From contig CANTFK010000124.1 in the NCBI GenBank assembly GCA_947646735.1, forward strand, positions 1-27,271: a DNA stretch of 27,271 nucleotides. The letters run 5' to 3'. The number at the start of each line of letters is the position of its first letter. Position 1 is the first letter of the stretch. Shown here piece after piece: positions 19,048 to 27,271 of the stretch. Position numbers and translations under genes: made by a program. Under the pieces are notes generated by a model that was not told the origin of the DNA, made no database searches, and saw only the letters and a list, made by a program, of their open reading frames with translations. Source of the DNA: Peronospora farinosa. Lineage: Eukaryota > Oomycota > Peronosporomycetes > Peronosporales > Peronosporaceae.

Positions 19048-21372
19048 ATGTTGGCCATTACTAGCTTTCCTCGTCGCTTTCCAACCGCAAGCAAACGGCC
19101 TTTACGTTTGGCTCACGTCCTGTCGTGTGTCACACGCGACTTGTCATCGTCTACATGGACGACCTCCGTAACTCGGCGTCTTTCGCATTGTTTCTTCTCA
19201 CCTTTGCAGTCACTATCAACCTTTCAATTGTCGGTCTTGTCTTTGCCCTGTACCAATCGATCGGTGCACTCGAAAGCTCCAACGTCGAACCAATCTTCCA
19301 CCTTCACCACCTCTGCCACCAGCGTACACGACGAGGATCATGACGTCGATGACAGTTTTCTCTTTGGTGAGCGTGCCGATGACTGGTTTACTACTACGCG
19401 CTGTCCACGCACAGACCCGACGTTTCCAGGCATCGACCGTACGTCCGGCCGCCTACACGCCGTCAAGATGCCGGACCTTCGGTCGTGCTCGCGCCAAGAG
19501 ATACTTGACTACTTGGACAATGTGTGGGCAATGACCGACGCGTTGTTTGCTACATTGCAGGGCGAGCGTGCCTTCATGACGCCACCGCCACACCAACTGC
19601 GTCACCCGCTCATCTTTTACTACGGCCATCCGACGACTTTTTTCGTCAACAAGTTTCTCGTGTCGGGGCTCATTCAAGAGCCGGTAAACCCCTTCTTCGA
19701 ACATATTTTCGAGGTAGGAGTGGATGAGATGCGTTGGGATGACATGAGCAAGAACGAGATGCAGTGGCCTCACGTGGCAGACGTGTTGGCTTACCGTCGT
19801 CAGGTCTACCAGCTCATTCGCAGTGTTGTAGAGACGCACCCGGGCCTCGAGCCCGGTCACGAGCAGATCACCGAGGACAGTCCGCTATGGGCACTGCAGA
19901 TGGCGCTCGAACATGAACGCATTCATCACGAGACGTCCTCCATGCTCATGCTCGAGCACCCCGTCGAGTTTTTCCAGAGCACTTCATTGCTGCCCGACTA
20001 CCATGACTCTGTGACCTACGACAACAAGAAAGTTGCGCTGCGTCCAGTTGCTGGCGTGGACTACCCGGAAAATGAGTTTGTGGACGTGCCAGCCTCAAAG
20101 GTGCAAATTGGCAAGCCCCGTGACTTTCCGTCGTTTGGGTGGGACAACGAATACGGCCACCGCGAGGTGAAAGTGCCTGCATGCCGTGCGACGAAATTCC
20201 TCGTCTCTAATGGCGAGTTCTACGACTTTGTGCGTGACGGAGGCTACCTTGACCCTTCGTATTGGAGCGATCTTGGCTGGGAGTGGCGCTGCTTCCGTAA
20301 CACGAAGTGGCCGGCCTTTTGGATGCAAGATGGACCCTCGGGAAGCAACCGATACAAGCTGCGTGTGATGTTTGATGTCGTGCCTATGCCATGGAGCTGG
20401 CCTGCTCAGGTGAACCTGCACGAAGCAAAGGCATTCTGCAAGTGGAAGCAAGCCCAGCAAACGGACAAGAAGGTTTTCTACCACCTCACGACGGAGCCCA
20501 TTCACCAATTGATGCGTGATGCGAAGGACCGCTCAGCCGATGTGACGTCGGACGACATTTTGACGCTGCCGGAAGACGTCAGCATGGCTGCAGCCATGGG
20601 CAAGAACCTTAACTGGTCTTATTTGTCGCTTTCGCCCGTGGACGCCATGCCGCCCACGACTCGAGGCTTCCACGATGTGTTTGGCAACGCTTGGGAGTGG
20701 TGTGAAGACATGTTTTCAGCTCTGCCTGGATTTCGCGTCCACCCTTACTACGACGATTTCAGTGAGCCATGTTTCGACGGCGAGCACCATGTTATTATGG
20801 GTGGATCTTTTGCTAGTGCCGGCGGTAATGGTGCATCCAAGTTTGCGCGTTACCACTTCCGGCCTCACTTCTTCCAGCACGCAGGTTTCCGTGTTGTGGA
20901 ACAAAAGGTGGATGATGAAGGCGCCATCACGTTGGCGACCACTGACGTGAATGCTCCACCACCGTATGTGAACGGTGATCCATTTCGCTCTAGTGAACGC
21001 GTTGTGGTGTCAGAGGCTAGTCTCAAGATGCAGGATGAGAGGCCTGGAATGAGCTGCGAAGGTCTTTTCAAGAACCTTCGTCGGCAGAGTGAGAAAGCGC
21101 TTAAAACGTTTGTAGCTTCGTCGACTCGCAAGGTGGCAGGCGAGTGTCTTTGTACTCGTGAAGGCACGGTAGCTGCCGCCAAGCTGAGACACCAAGTGAA
21201 TTGCGGTGAAGTTTTGGTAGTGGTTCCCAGCGATGAAGCGACGCTCGCGGTACTAGAAGACAAATTCGAGTTGTTAGCGACTGCGGAGGTGCCTATGTTT
21301 ATTCAGGAAAGTGCTACCGAAGCTCGGGTTGTAGCGGAGACTGTGACGGCCTGGAAGAGAATCTTGGATTAA
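19048..21372 (+). CDS. ovoA: OvoA-type 5-histidylcysteine sulfoxide synthase without recognisable methyltransferase domain
   Basis: Non-haem iron enzyme joining Cys to the imidazole of His with O2, the first step of ovothiol biosynthesis. Starts at ATG 19048; 774 aa. Residues 1-95 are Ser/Thr/Arg-rich with one acidic residue near 31, like an organellar presequence. The DinB-like helical domain has OvoA-type blocks (LRHPLIFYYGHPTTFFVNKF, FEVGVDEMRWDD, WPHVADVLAYR) and the iron-binding HX3HXE triad His289, His293, Glu295 in LEHERIHHETSSML. The FGE-sulfatase-like domain runs about 350-615 (VFGNAWEWCED, GGSFASAGG, FARYHFRPHF, HAGFRVV). OvoA proteins normally end in a SAM-dependent methyltransferase. 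Here the last about 155 residues show no SAM motif and no family I recognise. Blocks fit OvoA better than EgtB/Egt1. A possible 42-nt in-frame intron (19169-19210) exists in the presequence. Convergent with the NmrA gene, 149 bp apart. Confidence 0.9.
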   Translation: MLAITSFPRRFPTASKRPLRLAHVLSCVTRDLSSSTWTTSVTRRLSHCFFSPLQSLSTFQLSVLSLPCTNRSVHSKAPTSNQSSTFTTSATSVHDEDHDVDDSFLFGERADDWFTTTRCPRTDPTFPGIDRTSGRLHAVKMPDLRSCSRQEILDYLDNVWAMTDALFATLQGERAFMTPPPHQLRHPLIFYYGHPTTFFVNKFLVSGLIQEPVNPFFEHIFEVGVDEMRWDDMSKNEMQWPHVADVLAYRRQVYQLIRSVVETHPGLEPGHEQITEDSPLWALQMALEHERIHHETSSMLMLEHPVEFFQSTSLLPDYHDSVTYDNKKVALRPVAGVDYPENEFVDVPASKVQIGKPRDFPSFGWDNEYGHREVKVPACRATKFLVSNGEFYDFVRDGGYLDPSYWSDLGWEWRCFRNTKWPAFWMQDGPSGSNRYKLRVMFDVVPMPWSWPAQVNLHEAKAFCKWKQAQQTDKKVFYHLTTEPIHQLMRDAKDRSADVTSDDILTLPEDVSMAAAMGKNLNWSYLSLSPVDAMPPTTRGFHDVFGNAWEWCEDMFSALPGFRVHPYYDDFSEPCFDGEHHVIMGGSFASAGGNGASKFARYHFRPHFFQHAGFRVVEQKVDDEGAITLATTDVNAPPPYVNGDPFRSSERVVVSEASLKMQDERPGMSCEGLFKNLRRQSEKALKTFVASSTRKVAGECLCTREGTVAAAKLRHQVNCGEVLVVVPSDEATLAVLEDKFELLATAEVPMFIQESATEARVVAETVTAWKRILD

Positions 21373-21521
21373 TTGGTAAAGGTTCTCTTAATCAACAACG
21401 TGTACATGAAAACAAAACAAATTGCGCTGATTAGATGGTACTAAACGGTGAACGTTGCAATCGATAGATAGACGTCACACGGGCCAGCACAGCAAAATGA
21501 ATCGGGTGAGTCGTAGGCTCC

Positions 21522-23924
21522 TCAGTAAGCAGCAAGCACTTGCGTATAGCGCTTGGAATTGGCTTCAGCCCACTGATCCAAAGGTACTGGTGGAATGTCG
21601 GTGAGGTCTTCGAAGCTTTGCGACACAGGCAACACCATCGCACTAGTGTCAACGCGGCCTCCAACAGCAGCTGCAGTCTCGGCAGCAGTTTGCACGTCCT
21701 TCGCAAATTCCACAGCACATTCAAGGAACTGCTGCGTGTGCGCACGAGGCCAGTATGCTACACGCCAAAATTCACGACCATGTTGCTCTCCCAGAGCATC
21801 CACGCGGCTCAACCGCACTGGGCGAGCCTTGTTTGCGTGGCGTTGCAGAATACGCTGCACTTCTGTCATCGTTACGCTTGCGGTGTAGAGCTCTTTTGTC
21901 TTCCCTCGATGCAGTGGAAACGTGAAAGCAGCGGCCACCAGAGCCTTCGCTGCGTCCTCGAGAGACATCAAGTAGACTCGTGCAGACGCAAGCGATGACT
22001 CGAGCAGCGGCCACATGATATGCGAGGGGGGAGACGGCATCGTCGCCATGGTTTCTCCTGTCTCCACTTCACGAGGAGTTTCGCCCTTCGGCTCTGATTC
22101 GAATCCAGCTTCATCGACGGGCGGCACTTCCCGTTTTTCCTCTTCCAGACTGCCCAGACCCTCGCTGCCTTCCTCGCAATGCGTAAGTGCCAACAAATAC
22201 TCCATGAACAACGGGAGCCGCATGATCGTGTACGAGACTCCTGACGACTTGACGCAGTTCTCGATTTCCTCGAGTTGGTCAAGAATTACGCTTTGCTGGG
22301 ACGTGGGGGAACCCACAAAAATCGAGCTTACTAGCACCACACCCCAGGCATTTGCACGCACGGCAGCCCAAACCACGGCACGTACCACATCAAGGCAAGC
22401 TCTGCTACCAAGTCGGAGCGGGGGAATGAGCAGCACAACATCCAATGACGAAAGCTGCGTTAACAAGTCTGCCATGGGATACGGCGGAGCTCCCTCGAGC
22501 TGGTACACAGTTGGTGGCGCTGGTACCCCTGAAGATCGTCTTCTCTCGGTACTCCCCGGAGCTGCCTTGACAGTGCACAGTGTAACTTTGGCCTGCTCAA
22601 GGCTTTTATTAACTCCTCGTTGACTGTGGCGACCAGGAAGAACCGTTGGAATGGCGCTTTCGCCAATATCCCGCGGTGGAAGCGTCGACGGTGCCGTAAT
22701 CTGGCTCGCCACGAACTTGCTCACCTCGAGAAACAGGGCCTCGCCCGAGCCCACAACAAACAATTGTACTTGGTTTTGCGGCGTGCGCGCGAACAACGAA
22801 ACCGCATGCCGCTGTAGCCATTGTCGGGGGGTCTTTCGATTACGCTTTGTAAGCAGTCGGAAGTCGCTTGTACTGTGAAACGCTTCCGGTAGATGAAGCG
22901 AGCGGTGTTCCTCCTGTTGAGTCTGACTCGTCACCTTTTCATGATTACTATTCGCTTCTTCTCCACCCGCCTCACGCTCTTCCAAAAATATTCGAAGTCC
23001 AACAGTGCCTTGAGCTACTTGATCCGGGGTATTCTTCTCCTTCATTGCACGGAGGAAGTCCGCGTCGCTCAATTTGCGGTACTTTATCTCTCGCCCAAGA
23101 TGCCCCGTGAGGGAATGAACTATTTCATTTGGGCTGCAGCTTGCAGTGATCCCACCAGTCAATCGATATACCAACTCGTACTTCCGCTTTGGGTTTGCCA
23201 GCACCTCGGCAGCTGCATATCCGACATCACGGACCGAAATGCAAGGCACATGCGTGTCTGGCTGGAAGCACCCGATGAACCGGTTGGCGAATAGCAGCTC
23301 ATCACGACAATAAAGCAGCGTCTCCATGAGAAGAGGAATTCGCAAAAACACACAACGACCTTGCTCGGGAAGCAAGTTTCTTGCATGAGCCTCTACTGCC
23401 TCGTAGCCCTCCAGCGCGGCAACATGAGTAGGGGTTGAACCGACAGCTTCAGTTGCTGGTCTTTCGTTTGCGTGCTCTTGACGACAGCGCCCTAATAATT
23501 CCGGCGATGCCAAGATGCTGCTGATCACAACAAGCCGAGACACCTGCTCTGCTGCTGCAGCTTCGATGACACGCCTCGAAAAACGCACTCCACTCTCTGA
23601 TAGTGCAGGGACAAGGAGTACGGCGTCCGCGTTGCGCACAGCACGACGAAGTGAGTCCTCTCCACCTTGAGCAAAATCACACTGCACGACAAAACAGTTT
23701 GTCGCGGACTTTAACCGCTGCACTCGTGAATCTTTTGGGCTTTCAACTGCCGCCACGAGAGCCACCGAAACTTGGTCTTGTGCGGCCAATACTTCTAACG
23801 CCGCGCGACCAATACGGCTGGTTGTACCAAATACTACGATAACGCGAGAGCGCATCAGCTTACGCAGCTGAATACCCATGCTTGCTTCGACGTCTTGGCA
23901 AATAGGAGATTGGCCACGGGACAT
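21522..23924 (-). CDS. Tandem NmrA-like (atypical SDR) protein
   Basis: Intronless, 800 aa from ATG 23924. Residues about 27-290 are an NmrA-like NAD(P)-binding domain: RVIVVFGTTSRIGRAALEVL (Rossmann glycine loop), DAVLLVPALSESG, LVVISSILASPE, and FLRIPLLMETLLYCRDEL. After a Gln/Arg-rich linker, about 390-720 repeats the same order: VQLFVVGSGEALFLEVSKFV (glycine loop degenerate), DVVLLIPPLRLGS, GVVLVSSIFVGSP, and YTIMRLPLFMEYLLALTH. An acidic insertion (EEEKREVPPVDEAGFESEPK) interrupts the second half. NmrA-type proteins bind NAD(P) and often act as redox sensors or reductases; no classic YxxxK pair is obvious. Substrate and partner are unknown. It lies 249 bp upstream of the COQ1 stop on the same strand. 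Confidence 0.85.
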   Translation of the reverse strand: MSRGQSPICQDVEASMGIQLRKLMRSRVIVVFGTTSRIGRAALEVLAAQDQVSVALVAAVESPKDSRVQRLKSATNCFVVQCDFAQGGEDSLRRAVRNADAVLLVPALSESGVRFSRRVIEAAAAEQVSRLVVISSILASPELLGRCRQEHANERPATEAVGSTPTHVAALEGYEAVEAHARNLLPEQGRCVFLRIPLLMETLLYCRDELLFANRFIGCFQPDTHVPCISVRDVGYAAAEVLANPKRKYELVYRLTGGITASCSPNEIVHSLTGHLGREIKYRKLSDADFLRAMKEKNTPDQVAQGTVGLRIFLEEREAGGEEANSNHEKVTSQTQQEEHRSLHLPEAFHSTSDFRLLTKRNRKTPRQWLQRHAVSLFARTPQNQVQLFVVGSGEALFLEVSKFVASQITAPSTLPPRDIGESAIPTVLPGRHSQRGVNKSLEQAKVTLCTVKAAPGSTERRRSSGVPAPPTVYQLEGAPPYPMADLLTQLSSLDVVLLIPPLRLGSRACLDVVRAVVWAAVRANAWGVVLVSSIFVGSPTSQQSVILDQLEEIENCVKSSGVSYTIMRLPLFMEYLLALTHCEEGSEGLGSLEEEKREVPPVDEAGFESEPKGETPREVETGETMATMPSPPSHIMWPLLESSLASARVYLMSLEDAAKALVAAAFTFPLHRGKTKELYTASVTMTEVQRILQRHANKARPVRLSRVDALGEQHGREFWRVAYWPRAHTQQFLECAVEFAKDVQTAAETAAAVGGRVDTSAMVLPVSQSFEDLTDIPPVPLDQWAEANSKRYTQVLAAY

Positions 23925-24172
23925 TGCTTTTATTTTGCGACGAGGGTCTTCTTTGTTCTCACCCCCGTTGACTTTTTTTTAAACACCACCTAACCGATAC
24001 ACGACAACGAGATGGTCAGCCAAATCAACCGGTTGGACATCGTTAAACAACGGTCGAACAAGTCAATGACCGAATGGCATGGAAATCGAGGCCATCTCTT
24101 CGTCTAAACAAATATCGTCGGATCCTGTCAACTTATTATCCATTACTCGTGTCAACAGCTTTCTGAGTGTAT

Positions 24173-25913
24173 CTATTTGGATCGGAACACCACCAGCTGT
24201 GCCAGTCGCACCATGGCATCCCGCTCGGGTGAAGGAGCAAGTTGCATGACTACTTGTGCTGCTAACTCTGCTTGGCCAATGGCCAATGCTTTGGATCGTG
24301 CGATACCTGTACTCTTCTCCACCAGCTCACTGGCCTGCGAAGCAAGACAAAACACCGTTAGTTACGCAGCGGTATCCACCAATGCTTTACTGTCCACAAA
24401 CCATCTCGATGTCGCCGTCCTTGGCAAAGTTTCGCTTGGATAGCTCACGCAGAACCGGAAATTCCTCTTGTGCGAGCAGCAGTGGAGCCGTGGACAGACC
24501 AGATCTAAGGTCGGCTAGCAACGGCTTACCTGTGTTCACACCCTCATAATCCAGCACATCGTCTATCAACTGTCAAAGACATTGGAACACCACAGCGTTA
24601 GCTTATGCGGCTTCCGCCAAAACCGACAAGGTTAAACAATAGCTTCCAGACATGTCGATAGCATTCCAACGATGTCGTGACAGGTGTTGTATTACCTGAA
24701 AGGCAAGACCAATGTGGCGACCAAATGCAAAACCCAGTTCGCAAATGTGATTTTCGTGCTTGCCTAGCGCGAGCGCGGCCTTACAACTGTTGGACATGAG
24801 GGAACCTGTCTTGTAATAATTCTTGCGCAGGTAGTACTCGAACGGAGAGATGTCGCCATGAGCGTCGGCGTTCTTCATCTGCATGACCTCACCTCGTACT
24901 AAATGCTCAATCGTTGTAGACATCAGTTCAATGGCTTCCAAGTTGCGCAGGCGAGCCAACGACACTGACGAACGTGCCAGCAGGAAGTCACCGGCCAGCA
25001 CAGCCATCTTGGCCCCAAATATCTTGTTCACGGATGGACGACCACGGCGTGTATCGGCCTCGTCAATGACGTCGTCGTGCATCAGACTAGCCGTGTGGAT
25101 CATCTCACTGCAGCAACAACAAAGGTTGGTCAATGTCCGATCAATTAAGGTGTCAAGAATCCAGATATTGTAACGCACGTGATCTCAGCCAGTCGCTGCT
25201 GTGCTGCGTGCGTGTACTCCTCGGACTGCGTGTCCGGCAGTGGAGTACCAATAGCACGACGATGAGCTTCTGCAGCTCGTGCCATTAGTAGTACCATAGT
25301 TGGACGCACCTTCTTGCCGCCGTCATGTTCAAAAAAGTAGCGAGCTACTGCCGTCAGAACGGGATGATCTGAGCCCAAGATTCGTTTGATGCTGTCCGTA
25401 ACGCTCACCATATCCTGCTCCACGAGCGTAAAAGGGTCTACTAATGTACTCGGATCTCTTGAGAGGTAAGTAGGTTGCACATTCACATCCGTTTTAAGTC
25501 TACAATAAACAAAAAACAAGTCAATTTAGTCCTATTCATTGTTATGTTCATACAACTTTTTAGTTGCTCACGAGTCAAAGTGTTGACTCAGATTCTGATG
25601 GAGCTGCTTGGAACTTGGAAGTGCATAACCAGGTGCTGGGTCTAAAATGGAGACAGTAGGTTCATCCTAATACCAAAGAAATCAAATGGTCTCATGATAA
25701 TCAGTAACGTCTTCTAGTAATACTTGACTTCACACTTGATGAAAAAATGTTTTTTCAACTCACTACAGCCGAAGCACTAAGCCATAGACTCGGATTTGTC
25801 TCCAAATCTGCACGAATCTTGCCAGTCATTATACGAACAGCTTGTTCACGTAAACTACTGAATTGACGTGTATGGTTTATGAAGGACATACTGCGACGAA
25901 GGATGAACGTCAT
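24173..25913 (-). CDS. COQ1: Mitochondrial all-trans polyprenyl diphosphate synthase (COQ1), six exons
   Basis: Builds the polyprenyl tail of ubiquinone from IPP and an allylic diphosphate. Exons 25913-25764, 25666-25572, 25499-25179, 25107-24696, 24569-24402 and 24334-24173; GT-AG introns of 97, 72, 71, 126 and 67 bp; phases agree, giving 435 aa. The N-terminus (TFILRRSMSFINHTRQFSSL) is a mitochondrial presequence. Family motifs: GGKKVRPTMVLLMA in exon 3, the first Asp-rich motif LMHDDVIDEAD (Asp200, 201, 204) followed by RRGRPS in exon 4, and the second, LIDDVLDYEG (Asp329, 330, 333), formed at the exon 4/5 junction. GKPLLADLRSGLSTAPLL follows. The two residues before the first motif are small or long-chain-permissive, as in long-chain synthases; product length cannot be read from sequence. 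A uATG at 25923 overlaps the start out of frame. Confidence 0.95.
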
Positions 25914-26722
25914 GGATGGACATGTATTGGTATAGTATAATACGCAATAAAGACTTGGGACAGTTGTGAACCGTACGATTTTAAGTATACCGGTAAATGA
26001 AAGTTGACGTAGTAATATAGCCAGGAATTATGGATGAGTTATGTCGTTTCAGCAACAGACACGATAATTATGTTGCGCTTTGTTGCGGAAGTGAAAGTCT
26101 CACGTAATATAATGGCTACATTATGCGTCCTTTCGCGGCGTTTTGAGACGTTAAGCATAGAAATGCAAGCGCTTCGTCGTCACGACGAGAAGAAAGTCAC
26201 GTACAATTGCACGTTGCTGCAGATCATTTAACTCGATGAGCAAGAAAAAATACGCACATAATAGAGGGCGATGAGAGCATTCCTGCTCTCAATATTTAAA
26301 TGACGAAATGGGTCCAATGGAGATGCGTTGGAAGGTGAATAAGGTTTGTTGAGCTCTGATATCTTTCTTGGACAGCTTTTGTTTGAGCAGCGCCTGATTC
26401 AATTGATTAGCGTGGTGGCAAGGTTGCCTATCGAGCAACCTACTACTATAGAAAGAGAATCTAGGACAGGCACTTTTCCACCTACTCACAGTTTTTGACT
26501 CAACTAAAGGTAGTCGTCATGCAACTACAAGATCATTTTTTCGAATGTGGCTTCAGAGCGCGCGGGCGATAAATGCAGCGTGCGATAGCTGCGATAGCTC
26601 ATCATATTTGGTTTACATTTAAAAAACAAGGTGTTTATGCGTCTCCATGTGTCGCTTATGCTTTAACAAAAATTGAATTCATTGTGTAACGAGCTAATAG
26701 TTACACAAGTCCGTTAAGTATA
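25914..26722. other. Intergenic stretch upstream of COQ1, no gene seen
   Basis: About 800 bp, AT-rich. On minus, TTTCATTTACC at about 25991-26001 could be a partial initiator for COQ1 but lacks the flanking CAWTTT. A perfect 8-bp stem with 4-nt loop (TGAGAGCA TTCC TGCTCTCA) lies at 26270-26289. Short frames at 26034-26231 (+) and 26489-26289 (-) show no recognisable domain. Confidence 0.45.
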
Positions 26723-27116
26723 TGTTACTAAACGGGGAGGTCTAAAAGGGTACGTGGTCCCTTCGATTATCTAATTCTAAAAGTCGGAATTGGCCTACCT
26801 CCCACTAGGGTGAGGCACATCAATGTGGCCCACCCTCGTGAATATGATATCCATGGATGGATTCACATTCGACGGGGATGACGCCCAGTTGGGACTAGGC
26901 GTCATGGTGACGCTACAGACAGACGTCATCAGCGATCGTGAATATATTTTAAGCTCGCACGTAGGAGAGACGCATCTGATCTTTGCATAATTAATTAACC
27001 AGTAGTTAGATTTATATTTGATTATACAGAGCTTCCTCCTTTAAGTTATGGGTACGGTGGACGACACTAACGGAGGTTATAACTTATCAGATCATGTGTA
27101 TTGTACATATTGGGTT
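26723..27116 (+). repeat. Old diverged Copia-type LTR, opposite orientation
   Basis: Starts TGTTACTAAACGGGG and shares, in reverse orientation, several blocks with the left LTR. The best is 26825-26883, which aligns with the reverse complement of 2497-2554, including CCACCCTCGTGAAT and GATATCCAT..ATGGATTCACAT. A weaker match runs through the ATAATTAATTAA block near 26990. Similarity is patchy, so this is an older insertion or a sister family. The right edge is unclear, because a second LTR starts at 27117 and may have interrupted it. No coding part follows within the window. Confidence 0.65.
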
Positions 27117-27271
27117 TGTAGACGGGCACTTCTATGAAGTTGCCTCGTACTACGAGCACACACCTTATGCACAAGCGAGGAAGCGGTTATACCGTCTTAC
27201 CTTCGCGTGCGAGGGTGGTTGGGAGGTTGGTCGACTGCTTAAGCAGTCGTACCACCAGTTGCCTCTCGCTT
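27117..27271 (-). repeat. Second copy of the left LTR (3' end), cut by the window edge
   Basis: Matches 2064-2218 over all 155 bases with four substitutions and no gaps (about 97 percent identity), same orientation. It starts with the same TGTAGAC terminus, which confirms this as a true element boundary. It contains an 18-bp perfect palindrome at 27232-27249 that is imperfect in the left copy. It belongs to a solo LTR or another element continuing to the right. Confidence 0.85.

Noticed and set aside
26034..26231. 65-codon plus-strand frame
   Set aside because: No motif, and located in AT-rich upstream DNA of COQ1.

Overview
The window looks like nuclear DNA of an oomycete, most likely Peronosporales (Phytophthora or a downy mildew). 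Four things point there: compact genes with short GT-AG introns (mostly 66-126 bp, donors often GTGCGT or GTACGT), a core promoter matching the oomycete Inr+FPR consensus, Ty1/Copia LTR retroelements, and gene-dense DNA flanked by repeats. The genus is not fixed by the sequence.

Layout. 1-2661: the 5' part of a degenerate Copia retrotransposon on the minus strand (integrase, protease/zinc knuckle and gag fragments, then its 5' LTR). 3347-4279 (+): uracil-DNA glycosylase, convergent with a three-exon ELMO-domain gene (5660-4346, -). 5661-8188: 2.5 kb without a recognisable gene, but holding a striking 93-nt fold-back at 6695-6787. 8292-9380 (+): bHLH-PAS-type transcription factor with a clear oomycete initiator. 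9381-10903: no gene seen. 11620-10904 (-): coiled-coil, two-TM hypothetical protein. 11621-13123: no gene seen. 14912-13124 (-): four-exon soluble pyridine nucleotide transhydrogenase with a mitochondrial-type presequence. It is divergent from ISY1 (15094-16108, +, four exons) across a 181-bp intergenic region with repeated GTGGGCCAC-type motifs. 16613-16303 (-): 76-aa two-exon single-TM protein. 17593-16980 (-): NOPCHAP1/DUF4598-like protein. 19048-21372 (+): OvoA-type sulfoxide synthase. 23924-21522 (-): 800-aa protein with two tandem NmrA-like domains. 25913-24173 (-): six-exon mitochondrial polyprenyl diphosphate synthase (COQ1). 26723-27271: an old plus-oriented Copia-type LTR followed by a second copy of the left-hand LTR, cut by the window end.

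How the genes fit together. Most are housekeeping: DNA repair, splicing, probable snoRNP assembly, ubiquinone side-chain synthesis. Several products look mitochondrial (transhydrogenase, COQ1, OvoA by its N-terminus, perhaps the 76-aa protein and a long UNG isoform), but neither operon logic nor co-regulation is visible. The least ordinary items are the OvoA homologue without a recognisable methyltransferase domain, the predicted mitochondrial SthA-type transhydrogenase, the tandem NmrA protein, the fold-back hairpin whose three mispairs are all G.U on the plus strand, and the palindrome-rich LTRs. Splice sites were called by reading the sequence and have no transcript support.
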